From Bradyrhizobium symbiodeficiens (GTDB lineage: Bacteria; Pseudomonadota; Alphaproteobacteria; Rhizobiales; Xanthobacteraceae): a stretch of DNA of 64,000 bases. Of the stretch, positions 27,040-34,113 are shown piece after piece. Numbering within the stretch: the first letter of the stretch is position 1; each line of letters starts with the position of its first letter. The stretch spans positions 5,954,501 to 6,018,500 of the forward strand of contig NZ_CP029427.2 in assembly GCF_002266465.3 (NCBI RefSeq), read 5' to 3'. Under the pieces are notes generated by a model. That model did not search any database. It saw only the letters and a program-made list of their open reading frames with translations, and was not told the origin of the DNA. The position numbers were made by a program, and so were the translations under genes.

Positions 27040-27590
27040 TCGTTCTCGCGGCGCGTTGCGCCCGAGCTTTGCTTCATCTTCACCCTCTAAATCCAAGAGG
27101 GCACAGGGAAGGCCGGGTGCCGGCTGGCACCCGCGGTCCGCTGCGCGAAAGGCACGCGCAAAAAAGACCGCACAGCAGCATACAGGTGTCGCCGATCACT
27201 CGGCCTTCCCTGCGCAGTGGTCGGACGGCTTATGCCGTGATCTCCCGGGAGCCGACCATTCCTTTTGGCCTCCCTCGCCCCGCGAATTTAAATGATGCAG
27301 TCTGCCCGGTTGGGCTCGCTCGCACCTTCGCAAGAGCTTGACCGTGGCAACGACGGCCAGGACCACACGGTTTTGCCGTACGCACGGCCCGCCATGTCGC
27401 CGCAGTATTCCCGGACTCCGTCGACAGAGCCGGAAACTTACAGACGAGACGAAGCCTAGCAGCGCCGTCGTCCGCACGCGGTTACGGACTCACAGGGACT
27501 ACCCGCCCTGCCCGCACCTCTCATGCCGACGCTGCCGCGTCCACCGCAACCCCGGCTCGCGAACATGACGACTTCACGTCGCCCCTCTTG
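27040..27590. other. Candidate dispersed non-coding element
   Basis: About 550 bases without coding pattern. A hairpin CCCTCTAAATCCAAGAGGG is at its left part, and the remainder contains many short inverted arms. I believe similar sequence recurs in Bradyrhizobium intergenic regions, but this is recollection, not a search result. It could be a structured RNA or a repeat remnant. Only one copy is in this window. Confidence 0.35.
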
Positions 27591-27698
27591 GGTGAGCCGG
27601 GATGAACGACACATACGCCGAAACCGAATTTCGGTAAAGTGGAATATTTTCGCGCGCGTGGATTGACAGAGGGCGACACAGCAAGATGCCGTAGGTAC

Positions 27699-27791
27699 CG
27701 TAGGGCAAAGGCGCGCTCTTGCGCGACGTGCCCACGAATTCTTGCCAGTCACACGCAGATCGTGGGCACGCTTCGCTTTGCCCACCCTACG
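27699..27791. repeat. Palindromic intergenic element, family A, copy 2 (degenerate)
   Basis: This copy begins CGTAGGGCAAAGGCGC, missing four bases compared with copy 1, and ends GCTTTGCCCACCCTACG. The inner arms GTGCCCACG and CGTGGGCACG are kept. The left-end deletion shows it is no longer a perfect palindrome. Confidence 0.8.
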
Positions 27792-27892
27792 AGAGCTCGC
27801 TACACGCCCTCCGCGCCCACCTCTCATGGCAAGATGACCGTGGCCGAGCAGCGTGCCGGAATATCTGCGTCGCGCGCGACCTCGAAGCTCGG

Positions 27893-27975
27893 AGGATGGG
27901 TAGAGCGAAAGCGAACCCATCAAGATGTTGCGACACCGAGGCATGATGGTTTTTCAAAAGTGCTCTGCCCATCCT
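27893..27975. repeat. Palindromic intergenic element, family B, copy 1
   Basis: The left arm AGGATGGGTAGAGCG faces the right arm TGCTCTGCCCATCCT. The central part CGACACCGAGGCATGATGG is shared with copy 2 at 28208. The arms have diverged by several bases. Confidence 0.75.
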
Positions 27976-28156
27976 GCTGCACCGAGCGCTCGCGCGGCAC
28001 CTTCCCAAGCCTCCGCCATCATCTTTTCCACTGTGTGCTCCAGGTCACAGCAGAATCACGTGCCTCCGCCTACACATACCGTGCATGGCCGCAAACAAGG
28101 TAACGGCGGTACGCACGAGGCTGCGGAAGCGATCAACAGCTTAGGGACTTTTCGAG

Positions 28157-28188
28157 GCCGCCAGGGTGAAGAACCCGGCGGCTTTTTT
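28157..28188 (+). terminator. Rho-independent terminator-like hairpin
   Basis: The arms GCCGCC (28157-28162) and GGCGGC (28177-28182) enclose a loop with an inner AGGGT/ACCC pairing and are followed by TTTTTT. It would stop plus-strand transcription, yet no plus-strand gene is recognised upstream; it may end an unknown small RNA or be left from a lost gene. Confidence 0.6.
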
Positions 28189-28207
28189 CTCGATTGCCAC
28201 TGAGCTC

Positions 28208-28293
28208 GTAGAATGGGTAGAGCGAAGCGAAATCCACCCTGACATTTTCGACACCGAGGCATGATGGGTTTCGCTTCGCTCTACCCATCCTAC
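28208..28293. repeat. Palindromic intergenic element, family B, copy 2
   Basis: The arms GTAGAATGGGTAGAGCGAAG and CTTCGCTCTACCCATCCTAC (here within TTTCGCTTCGCTCTACCC) are almost perfectly complementary over about 30 bases. It ends 11 bases from the stop of the truncated small gene at 28304. Confidence 0.85.
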
Positions 28294-28303
28294 ACACTGC
28301 CTT

Positions 28304-28558
28304 CTACTTGCTCCCCTGCCCCGCCTTCCCCGACGTCGTATCGTTCGTCGCGGGCTGCCCCATCCGATCGTGGCCCGGGCTCGCTCCACCGGCGGCGTTG
28401 TTGCCGTAGCTGTTGCCCTGATTGGTATGGATGGTGCCGCTGGCATTGGTGCCGGCGGTGCCCTGCACGCTGGATGAATTGGTCGAGGTCTGGCCCGCTG
28501 CGGAGCCGCCTGAATTGCTCAGCCCATAGGACGGGCAGAGCGAAGCGAAACCCATCAA
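28304..28558 (-). pseudogene. Small Ser/Thr/Gly-rich protein with 5' end replaced by a repeat element
   Basis: The 84-residue frame carries a low-complexity body (TSTNSSSVQGTAGTNASGTI, GNSYGNNAAGGASPGHDRMG) as seen in small exported rhizobial proteins, but its first dozen residues (MGFASLCPSYG) are the translation of repeat element family B (28526-28613). An in-frame stop lies just upstream inside that element. No signal peptide remains. The original start and export signal were therefore probably lost when the element inserted or expanded. Confidence 0.55.
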
Positions 28559-28613
28559 GGCGTGTTTGACGCCGGCACACGATGGGGTTTCGCAAGTGCT
28601 CTACCCATCTACG
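28526..28613. repeat. Palindromic intergenic element, family B, copy 3
   Basis: The arms ATAGGACGGGCAGAGCGAAG and its weaker counterpart CGCAAGTGCTCTACCCATC lie around a different centre from copies 1 and 2. It forms the boundary of two damaged small genes, at 28304-28558 and 28609-28731. Confidence 0.75.
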
Positions 28614-28731
28614 AACTATCTCGCTCCTTCTTCCGGAACGGATCGGCGGATTCGTCGTGGCCGCGCCGGCTGCTGTAGAACATCAGGGCCATCAGGCCGC
28701 AGCCGATGACGAGCGAGTGGGGCGGGGCTAT
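28609..28731 (-). pseudogene. Tiny membrane-protein gene remnant without a normal start codon
   Basis: An open frame of 40 codons reads APPHSLVIGCGLMALMFYSS and then RRGHDESADPFRKKERDSS, one hydrophobic helix followed by a charged tail. That is a plausible small membrane protein. The codon where ATG would be expected (28729-28731) is ATA, and its stop lies at the edge of repeat element B copy 3. It may start at an upstream GTG or be inactive. Confidence 0.35.
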
Positions 28732-28770
28732 CGCATATAAGGTATCGGTAGGGGGCACACAGCACCCACA

Positions 28771-28858
28771 TCGTCATGGCCGGGCTTGTCCCGGCCATCC
28801 ACGTCTTGCCATAGCGCACGGAGAACGTGGATGCCCGGGACAAGCCCGGGCATGACGA
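28771..28858. repeat. Palindromic intergenic element, family C
   Basis: The outer arms TCGTCATGGCCGGGCTTGTC and GACAAGCCCGGGCATGACGA face each other, with inner arms CCATCCACGT and ACGTGGATG. Total length is 88 bases. Confidence 0.85.
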
Positions 28859-28874
28859 CCTCTGCGAGCGGAGG

Positions 28875-28910
28875 CATGATGGGTTTCGCGAGGGCTCAAC
28901 CCATCCTACG
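28875..28910. repeat. Half copy of palindromic element family B
   Basis: CATGATGGGTTTCGC and CTCAACCCATCCTACG match the right half of the family B elements nearby. The left half is missing. Confidence 0.6.
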
Positions 28911-28946
28911 ACTGCCGCAGTGATTGCCACGGCGCGTCAAACGATC

Positions 28947-28980
28947 GGGGCACAGCGACGACTGCCGCTGTGCCCCTTTT
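28947..28980 (+). terminator. Hairpin with T-run between the repeat region and the subtilase gene
   Basis: GGGGCACAGCG (28947-28957) pairs with CGCTGTGCCCC (28966-28976) and is followed by TTTT. The T-run is on the plus strand, opposite to the subtilase transcript ending at 29002, although the hairpin itself could serve as a 3' end for that transcript too. Confidence 0.5.
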
Positions 28981-29001
28981 CGCAAGTCGCCAAGGCGCGC
29001 G

Positions 29002-31020
29002 TTACAGCAATCCGACCTTGTGCATGATCTGCCGGATCTGAGCCGGATCAGGATCCATCATGGTGGGAACGAATGCCGCGCTCGCCGTTTGTGCGGGACC
29101 GCGGGCGACGTAGCTCGAACCGCTTTGCGTGGGATCGACGGACTGCAGCGTCATCGCGCCTGCCGTTTGTGCCGGACCGCGCGCCACTGACCCGGCACCG
29201 GCGTGCATTGAAGCGGCCGACTGCGGTGCCGGGGCGCTCGCCGGAACCATGCTCGGTGCTTCGGCCGGCGGCAATCCGAGCAGACGACGCAACGTCGCCA
29301 GCGCAGGATCGGTCGCGGACGCAACCGGGGCGACGCCGGTTTCGAGGCCGAGCGCCCGCATCGCGTTCGGCAGTCCCGCCCCGGTCCGGTTGGGGTCACC
29401 GAATTGCAGCGGCGTTGCGGTTTCCTTCAGGATCTGGAACAGCCGCTCGACACGGCGTGCATCGCGATTCTGGAAGTTGCCCTTGGTGAAGTCCGGATGA
29501 TGCGCCAGCACGAGCGCGGCGAGGCCCGTGACATGCGGCGTCGCCATCGAGGTGCCGTCCCATGCACCGAAACCGTCGGCTGGAAGCGACGAGACGATGC
29601 CGACACCGGGTGCGCAGACGTCGACCTCCGGTCCGAAGCAGGAGAACTTCGCCGGGAAATACCCGTCGCGGCTCTGGAAGCCGTCGAGCGCCTGCTGCGA
29701 ATGATAGCTGTCGTCGGGGAACTCGCCCCATTTGCCGAGCGCAGCGACCGCGAGGCAATGCGGCGTCGACGCGGGAAACTGCACCGGCCCCGAGGAATTG
29801 CCGGCCGCGATGATGCAGGCCATGCCCATCTGCTTGGCGCGGATGATGCGTTCCTCGATGATCTGCGAGGGGTCGCCGCCACCCAGGCTCATATTGGCGA
29901 CGTCGATGCCGTGCTCCATGCAGTAATCGAGCGCAGAGACGAGATCGCTGAACCTGCCGCCGGGGAAGATGCGACAGACATGGATTTCCGCCGACGGCGC
30001 GAAGCCGCGGATTCCGCCACCGGGGCCGACCGGACCGCCGGCGATGATCCCGGCGCAATGCGAGCCATGGCCGATCGTGTCGACGGTCCACGCCGCCTTG
30101 TCGTTGCCGACGATGCTGGTGCCCACCGTGATGCCGTGCAAATTGCGATGGGTCGGCGCCAGGCCGGAATCGATGATCGCGATCTTGATGCCGGCGCCAT
30201 TGAAGGACGGCGGCAGGCGATCGAGCCCCATCGCGCGCTCGCCCCAACCCGTCAATTGCTGGCCGGGGAAGTTGCGCAAGACCGCGCCGAGCGCCCTCAC
30301 GGCGATCCGGTTGACGCTGTTGGGAACGAGCTGCGGACGATCGAGCCAGAAGGTCCAGTAGTCGATCTTGGGTTTGACGAGGATCGAGCGGATCGTCTCC
30401 GGCGTTTCGCCCTGCAGGGTCACCGTGGCACGGCCGCTGGCGTCGGTGATGCCCTGAGCCGGCCACATGCTGCCGAACACATAGACCTCGGCTTCGGGCA
30501 GCGGGCCGTCCTGGCCCAGCACTTCGATCGTCGTGGTGAAGCCGTCGGCCAGCGGCGTCAGCACGCCCGGATTGGGAAGCTGCGGCGTGGAGGGGTCGAG
30601 CATGTAGGCCAGCCGCTCGTCACGCTCCACCGCGCAACGCCCCTGGGCCTGGGTCTGCAGCAGCTTGGCCTTGTCGGGAGTCATCTTGGCGAGAACCAGC
30701 GGACTGAGCGGCACCTGTCCGAGTTCCGCGCTCTGAAATCCGAACAGGCGCGGCGGAGAGACCGTCTTCACCACTTCGATGTCGGGGCTGTTGGTGAGCT
30801 GCTGGGTCAGGAAGTCGACGCTGAAGGTCGCAAGCCCGGGCTGCTGCTGCGGCGCGATCATGAATTGCGATCGGCGCGATGCGATCGTGACGGGCCCCTG
30901 CCCTGGTGCCGGCGACTGGCCGGCCTCGAGTGCGGGATGCGCGCCGTTGCCGTTTGCCGCCGGTTCGGTCGCATTGCTCTCAGCCGGCCCGGACGTTCCT
31001 GGTTTGCCTCTCGTGGCCAT
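29002..31020 (-). CDS. Subtilisin-like (S8) serine protease with built-in I9-like prodomain
   Basis: The 672-residue protein is a subtilase. The catalytic triad is visible as D284 in IAIIDSGLAPTH, H318 in GHGSHCAGI and S491 in DGTSMATPH; N408 (IIAAGNSSG) forms the oxyanion hole. Residues about 66-140 resemble an I9 prodomain (LVLAKMTPDKAKLLQTQAQG). Residues 160-215 look like a small beta-sandwich of the carboxypeptidase-regulatory type (AEVYVFGSMWPAQGITDASG). The C-terminal 70 residues have two copies of VARGPAQTA in a flexible tail. No signal peptide is seen. ATG 31020 follows AAGGAGG. It is last in a four-gene set with a regulator, a repeat protein and a stand-alone I9-like protein. Confidence 0.92.
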   Translation of the reverse strand: MATRGKPGTSGPAESNATEPAANGNGAHPALEAGQSPAPGQGPVTIASRRSQFMIAPQQQPGLATFSVDFLTQQLTNSPDIEVVKTVSPPRLFGFQSAELGQVPLSPLVLAKMTPDKAKLLQTQAQGRCAVERDERLAYMLDPSTPQLPNPGVLTPLADGFTTTIEVLGQDGPLPEAEVYVFGSMWPAQGITDASGRATVTLQGETPETIRSILVKPKIDYWTFWLDRPQLVPNSVNRIAVRALGAVLRNFPGQQLTGWGERAMGLDRLPPSFNGAGIKIAIIDSGLAPTHRNLHGITVGTSIVGNDKAAWTVDTIGHGSHCAGIIAGGPVGPGGGIRGFAPSAEIHVCRIFPGGRFSDLVSALDYCMEHGIDVANMSLGGGDPSQIIEERIIRAKQMGMACIIAAGNSSGPVQFPASTPHCLAVAALGKWGEFPDDSYHSQQALDGFQSRDGYFPAKFSCFGPEVDVCAPGVGIVSSLPADGFGAWDGTSMATPHVTGLAALVLAHHPDFTKGNFQNRDARRVERLFQILKETATPLQFGDPNRTGAGLPNAMRALGLETGVAPVASATDPALATLRRLLGLPPAEAPSMVPASAPAPQSAASMHAGAGSVARGPAQTAGAMTLQSVDPTQSGSSYVARGPAQTASAAFVPTMMDPDPAQIRQIMHKVGLL

Positions 31021-31066
31021 TCCAGCCTCCTTGATGTTTTGCGTGTCCAATGTTTGCCGACCGAAA

Positions 31067-31297
31067 TCAGTCGGCATCGAATGGCTTCAGCGCTGAATCC
31101 GGTTCGACCACGAGCGTGGCAAACGTCGATTTCAGGCGATCGGCCTGTGTCTTCGTCATCGAAAGGACGACGACGTCGGGAGCGACCTGCGCTATTCGCG
31201 TCACGCCGGGTTCACGCCGCAGGTGTTCGTTGAGCTGACCGGACCGGACCGGGTCTCCCTGCACGATGAATTGCTGCGATGTGTTCGAATCCGCCAT
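31067..31297 (-). CDS. Stand-alone I9-like protease propeptide/inhibitor
   Basis: This 76-residue protein resembles a peptidase inhibitor I9 domain: QFIVQGDPVRSGQLNEHLRR opens it, VVVLSMTKTQADRLKSTFAT forms the central strand-helix, and LVVEPDSALKPF closes it. The central part is similar to the prodomain of the downstream subtilase (VLAKMTPDKAKLLQ), so the two probably share ancestry. Such proteins can fold or block subtilases in trans. It begins 60 bases after the repeat-protein gene and ends 46 bases before the protease gene. ATG 31297 is preferred over 31312 (GGAAACCCG precedes it). Confidence 0.75.
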   Translation of the reverse strand: MADSNTSQQFIVQGDPVRSGQLNEHLRREPGVTRIAQVAPDVVVLSMTKTQADRLKSTFATLVVEPDSALKPFDAD

Positions 31298-31323
31298 CGG
31301 GTTTCCCTTCATTCTGTGTGCAG

Positions 31324-31343
31324 GGGCGGGCTTGCGCCCGCCC
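31324..31343 (-). promoter_or_regulatory. Intercistronic hairpin between repeat-protein and I9-like genes
   Basis: GGGCGGGC (31324-31331) and GCCCGCCC (31336-31343) form a perfect 8-bp stem with a four-base loop. There is no T-run on the transcribed strand, so full termination is not expected. It could protect the upstream message end or lower expression of the protease genes relative to the repeat protein. Confidence 0.5.
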
Positions 31344-31357
31344 GCTGCGTGTCGGGT

Positions 31358-32557
31358 CTAGTGCATCGTGCCACCGGGCTGGCCGGCGTTGAAGACGCCG
31401 AGCTGGCGGCCGATATCGAGGCCGGTCTGGGCGCCCTGGCCGAGCTTCTTCAGCACGCTCCAGAAGCTCTGCAGCTCCATGTCGGTCGGCGGCGCGGCCG
31501 CGGCCGGCTGCAGGCCCGGCTGGCCTGCGCTGAACACGCCGAGCTGGCGGCCGATATCGAGGCCGGTCTGGGCGCCCTGGCCGATCTTCTTCAGCACGCT
31601 CCAGAAGCTCTGCAGCTCCATGTCGGTCGGCGGTGCGGCCGCGGCCGGCTGCAGGCCGGGCTGGCCGGCGCTGAACACGCCGAGCTGGTGGCCGATATCG
31701 AGGCCGGTCTGGGCGCCCCGACCGATCTTCTTCAGCACGCTCCAGAAGCTCTGCAGCTCCATGTCGGTCGGCGGCGCGGCCGCGGCCGGCTGCAGGCCCG
31801 GCTGGTCGGCGCTGAACACGCCGAGCTGATGACCGATGTTCACGCCGGTCTGCACGCCCTGGCCGATCTTCTTCAGCACGCTCCAGAAGCTCTGCAGCTC
31901 CATGTCGGTCGGCGGCGCGGCCGCGGCCGGCTGCAGGCCCGGCTGGTCGGCGCTGAACACGCCGAGCTGGTGACCGATGTTCACGCCGGTCTGCACGCCC
32001 TGGCCGATCTTCTTCAGCACGCTCCAGAAGCTCTGCAGCTCCATGTCGGTCGGCGGCGCGGCCGCGGCCGGCTGCAGGCCCGGCTGGCCGGCGCTGAACA
32101 CGCCGAGCTGGTGACCGATGTTCACGCCGGTCTGCACGCCCTGCCCGATCTTCTTCAGCACGCTCCAGAAGCTCTGCAGCTCCATGTCGGTCGGCGGCGC
32201 GGCTGCGGCCGGCTGCAGGCCCGGCTGGCCGGCGCTGAACACACCGAGCTGGTGACCGATGTTCACGCCGGTCTGCACGCCCTGGCCGATCTTCTTCAGC
32301 ACGCTCCAGAAGCTCTGCAGCTCCATGTCGGAGACCTGCACGGAGCCTTGCGCCGAACCTTGCGCCATGTCCGGACCGGCGGAAAACGGCAGGAAACCTC
32401 CGCCGATGTTTCCGACGATACCGCCGATGTTCTTTCCCCTCTTGCCGCCGAGCAGATTACCGATAACGCGTCCGGCCGCACCGCCGAGGATGGAGCCGAA
32501 AATCCCCTGCGGGTCCAGTTGGCCGTAATCCTCGTACTGCTGCTGTGTTCCAGTCAT
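31358..32557 (-). CDS. Protein with seven 47-residue repeats and a glycine-zipper N-terminus
   Basis: The 399-residue product has no known family that I can name. Residues 1-16 are polar; 18-58 form a glycine-zipper region (GIFGSILGGAAGRVIGNLLG, NIGGIVGNIGGGFLPFSAG). From residue 77, seven tandem units follow. Each has an amphipathic helix-like stretch (MELQSFWSVLKKIGQGVQTG, then VNIGHQLGVF) and a flexible Pro-Ala linker (SAGQPGLQPAAAAPPT). Units 1-4 are nearly identical; 5-7 have GAQTGLDIG. The last unit is cut short (QPGGTMH). No signal peptide. The set of helices joined by linkers next to a protease gene suggests processing into units. Start ATG 32557 follows AGGAG. Confidence 0.85.
   Translation of the reverse strand: MTGTQQQYEDYGQLDPQGIFGSILGGAAGRVIGNLLGGKRGKNIGGIVGNIGGGFLPFSAGPDMAQGSAQGSVQVSDMELQSFWSVLKKIGQGVQTGVNIGHQLGVFSAGQPGLQPAAAAPPTDMELQSFWSVLKKIGQGVQTGVNIGHQLGVFSAGQPGLQPAAAAPPTDMELQSFWSVLKKIGQGVQTGVNIGHQLGVFSADQPGLQPAAAAPPTDMELQSFWSVLKKIGQGVQTGVNIGHQLGVFSADQPGLQPAAAAPPTDMELQSFWSVLKKIGRGAQTGLDIGHQLGVFSAGQPGLQPAAAAPPTDMELQSFWSVLKKIGQGAQTGLDIGRQLGVFSAGQPGLQPAAAAPPTDMELQSFWSVLKKLGQGAQTGLDIGRQLGVFNAGQPGGTMH
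31361..32329 (-). repeat. Tandem array of seven 141-bp units inside a coding gene
   Basis: Seven in-frame units (the last shortened to 41 codons) with a period of exactly 141 bases; neighbouring units differ at only a few positions even at synonymous sites. This indicates recent duplication or ongoing gene conversion. Unit number is likely to vary between strains. Confidence 0.95.
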
Positions 32558-32643
32558 GATCAAAATCTCCTGATGAAGTGCCTGACCCGCGAGCGACAAT
32601 TGCTTCCCGAAGGAGTCGGGATCACTGGTGCGAGCGGCTGAAG

Positions 32644-33468
32644 CTACGACAGGGATCGTGATGCAGGCGTCACGTCGAGCGTGAAAGTTGCGTCAAAGTT
32701 TTTGGCGCGGGGCAATTTGAGCGAGACAGATCTCGGCGACGCGCAGAACATGCGGCGAAGCTCGCTCTGCAGTCGTTCGGTCTCCTGCTCCGGCACTGCG
32801 CGAACGTCCCGCCACAGCACGGAGCGGCAAAGATCATACTGACGCAACGCGTCGGCACGGCGGCCTTGCTGCGCATAACAGCGCATCAAGATGCGATGGA
32901 CATTCTCCTGAAGCGGGTCGATGGCGAGAATACGCAGCGCGAGCGCGATCGCGACATCCATGTGTTCGCGCTTGTCGGCGTCCAGCAGGCCTGCGAGTGC
33001 CTGCATCGCCAGTGTTCTCAGTCGCTGGCGCTCGGCAGAGAGCCAGGCCTCGAATTGGCAAGAGGTCGAGCCGAGGCCGTCGAGAAGGTCGCCTCGATAA
33101 AGCATCGCCGCACGGGCCAGCCTTTCGGGATCGCCTTCCCGGAGCAGGCGCTCGAATTCCCCGACATCGGTACTGATGGCGGCCGGGCAGATCCGGATGT
33201 CGTCGCGATCGGCCGAGATCACGTCGGGATATTGCGGCAGCACGCGCCGCAATGTGAGCAGAGCTTGTCGAAGGCTGGCGCGTGCGCGATCGCTGAAGTG
33301 GCCGTCCCATAGCAGCGTCGCGAGCTTGCCACGTGAAATGGCCCGTGGGGAACTGAGCGCGACATAGCCCAGCAGAGTTGCAGCCTTGCGGCTGGGGATC
33401 AGTACCGACTCACCGGAAGCAGAAACTACCTCGACACCGCCGAAGAGATTGATTTGGAGCAGCGACAT
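32644..33468 (-). CDS. SARP-type regulator (OmpR-like winged helix + BTAD)
   Basis: The 274-residue protein has the layout of SARP/AfsR N-terminal regulators. Residues 1-95: DNA-binding winged helix (INLFGGVEVVSASGESVLIP, KAATLLGYVALSSP, ARASLRQALLTLRRVL). Residues about 100-250: bacterial transcriptional activator domain (AAMLYRGDLLDGLGSTSCQF, ALRILAIDPLQENVHRILMR, RRADALRQYDLCRSVL). There is no ATPase or sensor domain. The gene is upstream of and co-directional with the repeat-protein, I9-like and subtilase genes (86-base gap), so it is the probable regulator of that set. Confidence 0.88.
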   Translation of the reverse strand: MSLLQINLFGGVEVVSASGESVLIPSRKAATLLGYVALSSPRAISRGKLATLLWDGHFSDRARASLRQALLTLRRVLPQYPDVISADRDDIRICPAAISTDVGEFERLLREGDPERLARAAMLYRGDLLDGLGSTSCQFEAWLSAERQRLRTLAMQALAGLLDADKREHMDVAIALALRILAIDPLQENVHRILMRCYAQQGRRADALRQYDLCRSVLWRDVRAVPEQETERLQSELRRMFCASPRSVSLKLPRAKNFDATFTLDVTPASRSLS

Positions 33469-33500
33469 TGTCCTTGTCCTTCGGTCATTGTCCTCTGTCC
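33468..33500 (-). promoter_or_regulatory. Direct TGTCC repeats at the start of the SARP gene
   Basis: Four copies of a TGTCC core (TTGTCC at 33468, 33474 and 33488; CTGTCC at 33495) lie within 33 bases, giving AGGACA repeats on the coding strand. SARP regulators generally bind direct repeats, so this could be an autoregulatory site. The copy nearest the ATG also works as a ribosome-binding site, which is an alternative explanation. Confidence 0.4.
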
Positions 33501-34113
33501 CTCACTTCATGCACGCGCGAACATTCTTATTCTGACCATGATCGCCAACGATGCGGACAGCACCCACCGCCCACACGTCATCGACCGGGTCGAAATGTTC
33601 GCGGCCACCATACAACCTGAATTAGACAAAGCAACGGAAGTCGATTGGCATCGCGTCAGCAAATTGTGAGGCCGCTAATTTTCGATGTGTGAGATAGCCC
33701 ATAGGCAGATTGCGAATTGCAGGCGCGGTAATCGCTTGCATTTGATGCGTTATCGACTGCAACGACGGAACGACTGCGCGGGGTGCATGACATCTCACGC
33801 TGAACACTGTGCAAATGTCGTTGCGTCGCTGCGAAGGTTGCGTGCGGTGTTCGACGCACGCAAGCATGCGGTGCATTTGCCGTGCTCGGCTTGAACGGCG
33901 GAGCCGGCACCACGCATCAGGACGTGCGTCAGAAAGCCGCTGCGCCTGCGTCAGTCACGGTCACCGATTTCGTCTGGATGGAAGCGCACACGAAGGCGAG
34001 GAGGGGGTTCCCTCATTCCAGAGCACAGTTTGGAACTTCAACGCCGCAAGCAGCGCCGCGCACCGACCGATGCTTCGCATCGACGAGGGCGCTGCGACCG
34101 GGGCGCGCCGCAA
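33501..34113. other. Intergenic gap upstream of the SARP gene
   Basis: These roughly 600 bases are AT-richer than the surroundings (notably 33520-33760). A 43-codon frame from ATG 33538 (IANDADSTHRPHVIDRVEMF) has no support beyond being open. No tRNA, palindromic element or integrase was found. The promoter of the four-gene set should lie at its left edge. Confidence 0.45.

Larger units (their letters stand above)
26740..29001. other. 2.2 kb gene-poor region dense in palindromic repeats and gene remnants
   Basis: This stretch lies between the DLPNG-repeat gene and the subtilase gene. It contains two copies of one GTAGGGTGGGCAAAG palindrome, three full copies and one half copy of a GGATGGGTAGAGCG palindrome, one GTCATGGCCGGGC palindrome, two hairpins with T-runs, and remains of at least two small genes at 28304-28558 and 28609-28731. 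Between 27000 and 27640 lies a sequence without coding character that may itself be a dispersed element. Short frames reported here by gene finders are probably spurious. Confidence 0.7.

Noticed and set aside
26902..28910. Insertion sequence or prophage remnant
   Set aside because: No transposase, integrase or phage protein fragment could be recognised in any frame; only short palindromic elements are present.
31361..32329. Regular 141-bp repeats as a CRISPR array
   Set aside because: Units are contiguous, in frame and code for protein; there are no unique spacers and no cas genes.
31223..32641. Long plus-strand frame across the repeats (472 codons)
   Set aside because: It is the antisense of the repeat gene, kept open by the repeat periodicity; it has no matching ribosome-binding site or recognisable motifs.
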